The notes under the pieces: model-generated
The model's input: only the letters and a program-made list of their open reading frames with translations
Told to the model about the DNA's origin: nothing
Database searches by the model: none
Made by a program: the position numbers and the translations under genes
Part shown: piece by piece, positions 1-4,687 of the stretch
Position numbering within the stretch: position 1 is the first letter of the stretch
Layout of the letters: every line of letters begins with the position of its first letter
From: Marinosulfonomonas sp.
Lineage (GTDB): Bacteria > Pseudomonadota > Alphaproteobacteria > Rhodobacterales > Rhodobacteraceae
Assembly: GCA_015494385.1 (NCBI GenBank)
Contig: WGBJ01000513.1
Location: forward strand, 1-7,320
DNA: 7,320 nucleotides
Direction of reading: 5' to 3'

Positions 1-145
1 CTTCCAGCAGGGGAAACAGGCGTTCGGCCTGCCCTTTGGCCATTGGCTCGTCGCGTTGCACCAACAACCGGTTGCCCCAAAGCAAAGCGGCCGCGCAATG
101 CGCGACCGATGTATCAAACGCCAGTATCAGCGGCTCAGAGGTCAA
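1..145 (-). CDS. tsaB: TsaB, tRNA t6A biosynthesis subunit (N-terminal part; continues past the left edge)
   Basis: TsaB partners TsaD in the complex that transfers the threonylcarbamoyl group to A37 of ANN-decoding tRNAs, making t6A in the cytoplasm. Only the first 48 residues lie in the window. They show the two family hallmarks: the ASKHA-fold opening strand (ILAFDTS, about residues 7-13) and the MAKGQAERLFPLLE segment (about residues 35-48), matching the usual M-x-K-G-Q-A-E-x-L-x-P-x-L of TsaB. The start is inferred. An in-frame TAA lies six codons upstream, and the only near-cognate start after it and before the conserved strand is TTG at 143-145, preceded by GAGG nine bases away. This places the start 11 bases inside the upstream nfu gene, suggesting translational coupling. 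In related genomes a rimI acetyltransferase often follows, but that cannot be seen here. The identity is firm from the motifs; the TTG start is likely but not proven. Confidence 0.88.
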   Translation of the reverse strand, partial: MTSEPLILAFDTSVAHCAAALLWGNRLLVQRDEPMAKGQAERLFPLLE

Positions 146-695
146 TCGCGCGCACCTCGGTTACCTCGGGGCTATAGTGGCGCAACAGGTTCTCGATGCC
201 CATTTTCAGGGTCACAGTTGACGATGGACAACCGGCGCAAGCACCCTGCATGTGCAGGTAAACTACGCCCTGATCAAAGCCGTGAAAGGTGATGTCGCCA
301 CCATCCTGCGCCACAGCGGGGCGCACGCGTGTGTCCAGAAGTTCCTTGATCTGGGACACGATAGCTTCGTCCGCTTCTTCGTGATCGGCATGGCCGGCAC
401 TTTCGGCTTCGCCGATCAGCACGGGATCGCCGGACTGGTAATGCTCCATGATCGCGCCAAGGATCGCGGGTTTGATGTGCTCCCACGCGATGTCCTCGCC
501 TTTGGTCACGGTGATGAAATCAGTGCCCAGAAACACGCCGTAAATGCCGCCAACCGCAAAGATACGCTGTGCCAGCGGCGATTTTCCCGCCACTTCGGCC
601 GAGGGAAAATCGGCGGTGCCTTTGCCAAGGACGCTTTGGCCCGGCAGGAATTTAAGGGTCGCGGGGTTCGGGGTGGATTCGGTCTGGATAAACAT
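135..695 (-). CDS. NifU/Nfu-type iron-sulfur cluster scaffold or carrier protein
   Basis: A 186-residue Nfu protein that probably carries assembled Fe-S clusters to apo-enzymes in the cytoplasm. Residues 1 to about 88 form the Nfu N-terminal domain, opening with the typical MFIQTESTPNPATLKFLPG. An acidic, His-containing linker follows (about 96-110, with HADHEEADE). The C-terminal NifU domain (about 111-186) carries the cluster-binding Cys-x-x-Cys as GACAGCPSS, with Cys153 and Cys156. The domain order is that of mitochondrial NFU1 and alphaproteobacterial homologues; the E. coli NfuA N-terminus is different (degenerate A-type). The reading frame stays open for 43 more codons upstream, but that extension runs into the uspA end, is Arg/Cys-rich and lacks family similarity. 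The ATG at 693-695 has AAGG eight bases upstream. The gene sits 82 bases after uspA and overlaps tsaB. A dedicated promoter seems present (724-752). Which apo-proteins it serves cannot be read from the sequence. Confidence 0.95.
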   Translation of the reverse strand: MFIQTESTPNPATLKFLPGQSVLGKGTADFPSAEVAGKSPLAQRIFAVGGIYGVFLGTDFITVTKGEDIAWEHIKPAILGAIMEHYQSGDPVLIGEAESAGHADHEEADEAIVSQIKELLDTRVRPAVAQDGGDITFHGFDQGVVYLHMQGACAGCPSSTVTLKMGIENLLRHYSPEVTEVRAIDL

Positions 696-723
696 TTGGC
701 ACACCTTTTTGGTCAGGATTATG

Positions 724-752
724 GATATGCGCCTGCAACGCCGCGCTGTCAA
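724..752 (-). promoter_or_regulatory. Candidate sigma-70-type promoter for nfu-tsaB
   Basis: On the minus strand a perfect -35 hexamer TTGACA (747-752) is followed, after 17 bases, by CATATC (724-729), which matches the TATAAT consensus at three central positions. Transcription would start near position 717 and give an nfu leader of about 20 bases that still contains the ribosome binding site. The strong -35 with a weak -10 and ideal spacing fits alphaproteobacterial housekeeping promoters. It lies wholly in the gap between uspA and nfu. The -10 match is imperfect, so this is a candidate only. Confidence 0.5.
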
Positions 753-777
753 GGTTTGGAATGGTTCTAATGGCCGA

Positions 778-1233
778 TCAGGTGATCGCTTCCAGCCGTT
801 CCTTGGACATTTCGCCCGGCACAATGGTCAGCGGAATGGGCAGGGTTGCGGATGATTTGGTCATCTGCGTCACCAGCGGACCGGGTCCGCCTTTGCCACT
901 GCCGGCCCCCAGTACCAGAACGCCCACTTCGGGGTCCTCGTCGACCTGCGCCAGAATCTCGGTCACGGCCTCGCCCTCGCGGATCACCAGTTCGGGGTCG
1001 ATCCCCTGCCGGTCGCGCATCCATTTGGCGAACACCTCGAAATGCACCTCGATCCGTTCACGGGCCTCTTCACGCATGATGTCGCCGATGCCGATCCAGT
1101 GATTGAATTCCTCGGGCGGAATGATGGCCAGAACCTCGACCCCGCCCCCCGATTTTGCCGCCCGCATCGCTGCAAAGCGCATCGCATTCAAACATTCACG
1201 GCTGTCATCCAGCACCACAAGAAATTTACGCAT
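778..1233 (-). CDS. Universal stress protein, UspA family, single domain
   Basis: A 151-residue single Usp domain, predicted soluble and cytoplasmic. It opens with the family's first strand MRKFLVVLDDS, where Asp9 is the usual nucleotide-pocket acid, followed by a helix containing NAMRFAAMRAAKSGG. The second half has VGVLVLGAG and a glycine-rich loop GSGKGGPGPLVTQ (about 109-123), in the place of the G-x2-G-x9-G-S/T ATP-binding signature, then the closing strand PIPLTIVPG (about 132-140). An ATP-binding form is therefore likely, although the loop spacing is not a strict match. Usp proteins usually form dimers and affect survival under starvation or stress; the exact role here is unknown. An upstream extension of 15 codons (from 1278) is rejected because it precedes AAGGAG, which lies eight bases before the ATG at 1231-1233. 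The gene is 78 bases downstream of trpS on the same strand and may be co-transcribed with it. Confidence 0.93.
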   Translation of the reverse strand: MRKFLVVLDDSRECLNAMRFAAMRAAKSGGGVEVLAIIPPEEFNHWIGIGDIMREEARERIEVHFEVFAKWMRDRQGIDPELVIREGEAVTEILAQVDEDPEVGVLVLGAGSGKGGPGPLVTQMTKSSATLPIPLTIVPGEMSKERLEAIT

Positions 1234-1241
1234 GTTTTGTT

Positions 1242-1265
1242 CTCCTTGCAGGCGATGATGCAAGG
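1242..1265 (-). promoter_or_regulatory. uspA ribosome binding site with a hairpin able to mask it
   Basis: On the minus strand the uspA Shine-Dalgarno AAGGAG (1242-1247) overlaps the 3' arm of a perfect 7-bp inverted repeat: CCTTGCA (1259-1265), an 8-base loop, then TGCAAGG (1244-1250). Four of the six SD bases would be paired in a transcript reading through from trpS. A weak promoter-like pair, TTGCTT (1278-1283), N17, CATCAT (1255-1260), overlaps it; a transcript from there would start near 1248 and lack the 5' arm, leaving the SD free. The repeat is seen directly; a regulatory role is inference. Confidence 0.35.
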
Positions 1266-1311
1266 GATGCGGGGGCAAAGCAAGAGGGGAATGATGCGGC
1301 GGATTGGCGGA

Positions 1312-2328
1312 TCAGCGCACCATCCCCACGATTTCCAGTGTCTTTTGCAGAATCGGATCGGCAATCACGCGGGCCTTGGCCGCCCCTTTGCGCAGGATCG
1401 CGTCGATTTCATCCGGTGCCTGCATCAGCCGGTCCATCTCGGCCGATATGGGCGACAGTTTTTCAACCGCCAGTTCCGACAGCATCGGTTTGAATTCGGA
1501 AAACTGCTTGCCGCCAACTTCGGCCAAAACCTGATCAACTGTCTTTTCCGACAGCGCCGCATAGATGCTGACAAGGTTCTTTGCCTCGGGGCGCCCGTCC
1601 AGCCCTTCGGCCTCGCTGGGCAACCCGTCGGGGTCGGTTTTGGCCTTGCGGATCTTTTTGGCGATGGTGTCGGCATCATCGGTCATGTTGATCCGGCTCA
1701 TATCGCTGGGGTCGGATTTCGACATCTTTTTGCTGCCATCGCGCAAGGACATTACCCGCGTGGCCGCCCCCTCGATCACCGGCTCGGTGATCGGGAAGAA
1801 ATCAACGCCGTAATCGTGGTTGAACTTGGCGGCGATGTCGCGGGTCAGCTCGACATGCTGTTTCTGGTCCTCGCCCACCGGCACATGGGTGGCGTGGTAA
1901 AGCAGAATATCGGCAGCCATCAGCGTGGGATAGCTGAACAGCCCGACCGAAACCTTTTCGCGGTTCTTGCCCGCCTTGTCCTTGAATTGTGTCATCCGGT
2001 TCAACCAGCCCATGCGGGCAACGCAGTTGAACACCCAGCCCAGCTCGGCATGGGCGGACACCTGGCTTTGATTGAACAGGATGGATTTTTCCGGGTCCAG
2101 ACCGGCGGCGATATAACCGGCGCACAGCTCGCGCGTGGCGTGGCGGAGTTTGGCAGGGTCCTGCCATGTGGTGATGGCGTGCAGGTCGACCATGCAATAG
2201 ATGGATTCAACGCCATTCTCCTGCATTTCGACAAAGCGCTTGATCGCGCCCAGATAATTGCCAAGGGTCAGGCCGCCCGAGGGCTGAATGCCTGAAAAGA
2301 CGCGGGGTGTGTGGACCACCTCTGTCAT
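1312..2328 (-). CDS. trpS: Tryptophanyl-tRNA synthetase
   Basis: A 338-residue class Ic aminoacyl-tRNA synthetase that activates tryptophan with ATP and charges tRNA-Trp in the cytoplasm. The length is typical for bacterial TrpRS. Both class I signatures are present: the HIGH-equivalent in [13 protein letters not shown] (about residues 16-28, with TLGN) and KMSKS at 201-205, followed by DPSD. Other expected segments include [10 protein letters not shown] (44-53), the [23 protein letters not shown] region (96-118) and [18 protein letters not shown] (149-166), which shape the Trp and adenylate pocket. The ATG at 2326-2328 is chosen because GGAG lies eight bases upstream and the protein then opens with [13 protein letters not shown] as in the family; 21 more in-frame codons upstream would cover the whole divergent intergenic gap. 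It probably heads a minus-strand unit running into uspA. No T-box or trp-leader structure is visible in the 81-base upstream gap. Confidence 0.98.
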   Translation of the reverse strand: MTEVVHTPRVFSGIQPSGGLTLGNYLGAIKRFVEMQENGVESIYCMVDLHAITTWQDPAKLRHATRELCAGYIAAGLDPEKSILFNQSQVSAHAELGWVFNCVARMGWLNRMTQFKDKAGKNREKVSVGLFSYPTLMAADILLYHATHVPVGEDQKQHVELTRDIAAKFNHDYGVDFFPITEPVIEGAATRVMSLRDGSKKMSKSDPSDMSRINMTDDADTIAKKIRKAKTDPDGLPSEAEGLDGRPEAKNLVSIYAALSEKTVDQVLAEVGGKQFSEFKPMLSELAVEKLSPISAEMDRLMQAPDEIDAILRKGAAKARVIADPILQKTLEIVGMVR

Positions 2329-2409
2329 AATATGTACTCCGTCTGGATTATGTTGTGCGTTTCGCTTACCCATAGGGGCAAGGGCCGTCAACCAAAGGAG
2401 CCTATAGGT
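2329..2409. promoter_or_regulatory. Divergent intergenic region between trpS and the rhomboid-like gene
   Basis: This 81-base gap must hold the promoters of both divergent genes. For trpS, TTGACG (2386-2391, minus strand) is a good -35, but 17 bases on there is only TAAGCG (2363-2368), a poor -10; a better -10-like CATAAT (2347-2352) lacks a -35 at proper distance and would start within or next to the SD. For the plus strand I see no convincing promoter, only the SD AAAGGAG (2394-2400) and the 8-base palindrome CCTATAGG (2401-2408) between it and the ATG. The promoter location is inferred from gene orientation. Confidence 0.35.
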
Positions 2410-3099
2410 ATGAGCAGTAATCCCGATGTGTCACCCGTTAACCCCCTGCCGCCGGTGATTGTGGCGCTGGCCGGGGCGATGTTTCTGATTGAACTGGCGT
2501 TCAATCTGGGCGCGCGCGGTTTGATTGGTGGTCCGCAGGCCGTGGGCTGGCGGATCGCGGCGATTCAGGAATACGCGCCATCGGGCTTGTTGATCGACCG
2601 GATGATCGAGGCAGGGCGTTACCCGCCCGAGATATTATTGCGCTTTGTGACCTATCCGTTCCTGCATGTGAATTTCACCCATATGCTGTTTGCCGTGGTG
2701 ATCCTGCTGGCGATGGGCAAATTCGTGGGCGAGGTGTTCCGCTGGTGGGCATTGCTGCTGGTGTTCTTTGCGGCGTCGATCGTTGGGGCATTGGTGTATG
2801 GTCTGTTTGTCGACAGCCGCATGGCGCTGGTGGGGGCCTATCCGGGCGTTTACGGGTTGATCGGGGCGTTTACCTTTTTGCTGTGGGTCAATCTGGCTGC
2901 GCAGGGGGCGAATAAATATCAGGCCTTTACCATGATCGGGTTCCTGTTGTTCATCCAGCTGATATTCGGTGTGTTTTTTGGTGGTGGTAAGGACTGGATT
3001 GCCGATCTGGCCGGATTTGGCACCGGTTTCGCGCTGTCCTTTGTGGTTAGCCCCGGTGGTTTTTCGCGGGCATTGGCGCAGGTGCGGCGGCGGGGATAA
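2410..3099 (+). CDS. Rhomboid-family membrane protein, probably catalytically inactive (pseudoprotease)
   Basis: A 229-residue inner-membrane protein with six likely transmembrane helices (about 14-34, 84-105, 112-132, 138-163, 172-191, 196-215), the core rhomboid topology. Rhomboid signatures are present: Trp47-Arg48 in the first loop, the H-x4-H of helix 2 (His86, His91), GVYGLIGAF in helix 4 (146-154) and the G-x-G-x3-G-like end of helix 6. The catalytic positions differ when aligned by eye to E. coli GlpG. The GASG serine (Ser201) falls on Tyr144 in GAYPG, the helix-6 His254 falls on Asp199 in IADLAG, and Asn154 falls on Ala95; only the oxyanion His150 equivalent (His91) remains. Peptidase activity is therefore not expected; a chaperone-like or substrate-binding role, as for iRhoms and derlins, is inference. 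AAAGGAG sits nine bases before the ATG; the earlier in-frame ATG at 2311 lies inside trpS and is rejected. The frame is intact, which argues against a decaying gene. Confidence 0.85.
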   Translation: MSSNPDVSPVNPLPPVIVALAGAMFLIELAFNLGARGLIGGPQAVGWRIAAIQEYAPSGLLIDRMIEAGRYPPEILLRFVTYPFLHVNFTHMLFAVVILLAMGKFVGEVFRWWALLLVFFAASIVGALVYGLFVDSRMALVGAYPGVYGLIGAFTFLLWVNLAAQGANKYQAFTMIGFLLFIQLIFGVFFGGGKDWIADLAGFGTGFALSFVVSPGGFSRALAQVRRRG

Positions 3100-3145
3100 G
3101 AGATTCTATGCCTGCGGCGCGGATATTTGGGCCATTTGGAAGGGG
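3100..3145. other. Convergent gap between the rhomboid-like gene and murJ, no clear terminator
   Basis: The stop codons of the two converging genes are only 46 bases apart. I see no GC-rich hairpin followed by a T-run on either strand. The best inverted repeat is a 6-base CGCAGG/CCTGCG pair with a loop of about 28 bases that starts inside the rhomboid-like gene; it is too weak to call a terminator. Either the transcripts overlap or termination is Rho-dependent. Confidence 0.4.
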
Positions 3146-4687
3146 TTAACGGCGTAACGAGCGGCGGAATTCCGACAGCTTGAAGGCGCCGATCATCTGG
3201 CCGATGCCAAAGTAGCTGACAATGCCGATGCTGATCAGCAGGGCCAGCGCCAGATAACGCCACGCCCCCGCGCCGAACATCGGGTTCAATATCAGTTGTG
3301 CAGCAAACAGGACGACCCCCATCAAGGTCGCAGCGGCCAGAATTCCGATAATGCGTTTGCGGAAACGTTTGTCATAGCGCGCCGCATCCCCCATTTTGCG
3401 CGACCCCGACCACAGCAGGAACACCATGCCCCAACTGGCAAAGGTCGCGCCAATGGCGGCGGCAAGGTAGCCGATGATTGGCGCCAGCCCGATGGCAAGC
3501 CCCGCGTTGATCACCATCGCGACCAGCGCATAGTAGAACGGGGTTTTGGTATCGGCGCGGGCAAAGAACAGCGGTTGATATACTTTTTGCAGCACGAAGG
3601 CGGGCAGGCCAAGGCCGTAGATTTGCACAGCCGCAGCGGTGGCGGCGGTATCGTCGGGGCCGAATTTGCCACGCTGGAACAGCACTTCGACCAGCGGCAG
3701 CGGGATCACGATCAGCGCCACAGCGGCAGGGATGGTCAGGGCAAGCGAGATTTCACCGGCGCGGCTGAACGCCTCTTGCCCGCCAGCGGTGTCACCTGCC
3801 TGAAGGCGGCGCGACAGTTCGGGCAGCAACACGATGCCGATGGCGATGCCCACCACGCCCAACGGCAGTTGATACAGGCGATCGGCGTTATAGAGCCACG
3901 CGACAGCGGCGTCGAATTGGCTGGCAACCTGACGACCGACCAGCAGGTTGACCTGCACCACGCCACCGGCCAAGGCGGCGGGCGCGGCGATGATGGCGAG
4001 GCGTTTCAGATCAGGGGTCAGCTTTGGCCATGCGGGGTAGAGGGCAAAGCCCGCCCGTTTGGCCGCGACCCAGACCAGCGCCAGTTGCGCGATACCGGCC
4101 ACGGGGACCATCCATGCCAGTGTCAGACCCACGTCCAGTCCGGCCAGATTGCCGACCACCAAGGCGGTGATAAAGATCACATTCAGCAGCACCGGAGCAG
4201 CGGCGGCAGCGGTGAAACGGTGAAGCGCGTTCAATACGCCGGACAGAAGGGCAGCAAGCGAGATGAACAGGATATAGGGGAATGCGATGCGCCCGTAGGT
4301 GACCGCCAGATCAAACCGTTCATCCCCGACAAACCCGCTGGCCATGGCCCAGACCAGCCACGGCATCAGCACCATGGCAATCACGGTCAGGGTGATCAGG
4401 ATGCTGGCAAGGCCGGAAAAGGCATCGCGAGCAAATTCCAGTGGTTCGTCCCCGGCTTCCAGTTTCTTGGAAAACATCGGCACAAAGGCCATGTTGAACG
4501 CGCCCTCGGCAAAGAAGCGGCGAAACATATTGGGTAGGGAAAAGGCAACGATGAACGCTTGCGCCGCCGGACCTGTACCCAGAAACGCCGCGATCATCAC
4601 GTCGCGGATAAAGCCCAGCAAACGGCTTAGCAATGTCCAGCCGCCAACGGTCAGAAACCCGCCCAGCATGCGTTTGCGTCCACTCAT
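3146..4687 (-). CDS. murJ: MurJ, lipid II flippase of peptidoglycan synthesis
   Basis: A 513-residue multi-pass inner-membrane protein of the MOP/MVF superfamily (formerly MviN), which moves lipid II to the periplasmic face for cell wall assembly. The length is close to E. coli MurJ (about 511) and the hydrophobic pattern fits 14 helices. Signatures in the first helices are intact: TLLSRLLGFIRD (18-29), with arginines Arg22 and Arg28, and LPNMFRRFFAEGAFNMAFVP (51-70), with Arg56-Arg57; these positions correspond to the charged central-cavity residues needed in E. coli. The ATG at 4685-4687 overlaps the glnD stop as ATGA, and AAGGG lies about 11 bases upstream inside glnD, so translation is probably coupled to glnD. 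A second ATG six codons later is possible but loses the overlap. The C-terminus is Arg-rich (FRRSLRR), a plausible cytosolic tail. It converges on the rhomboid-like gene. Confidence 0.97.
   Translation of the reverse strand: MSGRKRMLGGFLTVGGWTLLSRLLGFIRDVMIAAFLGTGPAAQAFIVAFSLPNMFRRFFAEGAFNMAFVPMFSKKLEAGDEPLEFARDAFSGLASILITLTVIAMVLMPWLVWAMASGFVGDERFDLAVTYGRIAFPYILFISLAALLSGVLNALHRFTAAAAAPVLLNVIFITALVVGNLAGLDVGLTLAWMVPVAGIAQLALVWVAAKRAGFALYPAWPKLTPDLKRLAIIAAPAALAGGVVQVNLLVGRQVASQFDAAVAWLYNADRLYQLPLGVVGIAIGIVLLPELSRRLQAGDTAGGQEAFSRAGEISLALTIPAAVALIVIPLPLVEVLFQRGKFGPDDTAATAAAVQIYGLGLPAFVLQKVYQPLFFARADTKTPFYYALVAMVINAGLAIGLAPIIGYLAAAIGATFASWGMVFLLWSGSRKMGDAARYDKRFRKRIIGILAAATLMGVVLFAAQLILNPMFGAGAWRYLALALLISIGIVSYFGIGQMIGAFKLSEFRRSLRR

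Noticed and set aside
696..824. A longer nfu start giving 43 extra residues
   Set aside because: The extension overlaps the end of uspA, would swallow the likely promoter, and is a basic, Cys-containing stretch not found in Nfu proteins. The ATG at 693-695 has a good SD and gives the canonical N-terminus.
1042..2295. A 417-codon open frame on the plus strand
   Set aside because: It lies antisense to trpS and the start of uspA, has no recognisable domain, is rich in His/Gln/Arg/Gly as expected from the complement of GC-biased codons, and has no supported start. It is a shadow of real genes.
2311..2409. A longer start for the rhomboid-like gene (33 extra residues)
   Set aside because: That ATG lies inside the trpS coding region; a strong AAAGGAG stands at proper distance before the ATG at 2410.
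2800..2850. Ser137 as an alternative nucleophile in the rhomboid-like protein
   Set aside because: It lies seven residues before the GxSG-equivalent position, in the loop before helix 4, where it would not face a helix-6 base; the helix-6 His is absent as well.
2410..3099. The rhomboid-like gene as a decaying pseudogene
   Set aside because: The frame is full length, all six helices are present, codon use is normal, and the replacements are specific to catalytic positions while structural motifs are kept. That fits a functional non-protease better than decay.
3100..3145. A bidirectional intrinsic terminator between the convergent genes
   Set aside because: No stable GC stem with an adjoining T-run was found on either strand.
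3296..4537. A 413-codon open frame on the plus strand
   Set aside because: It lies antisense to murJ, and its Gly/Gln/Asp/His-rich composition mirrors the complement of hydrophobic MurJ codons. There is no family similarity and no ribosome binding site.
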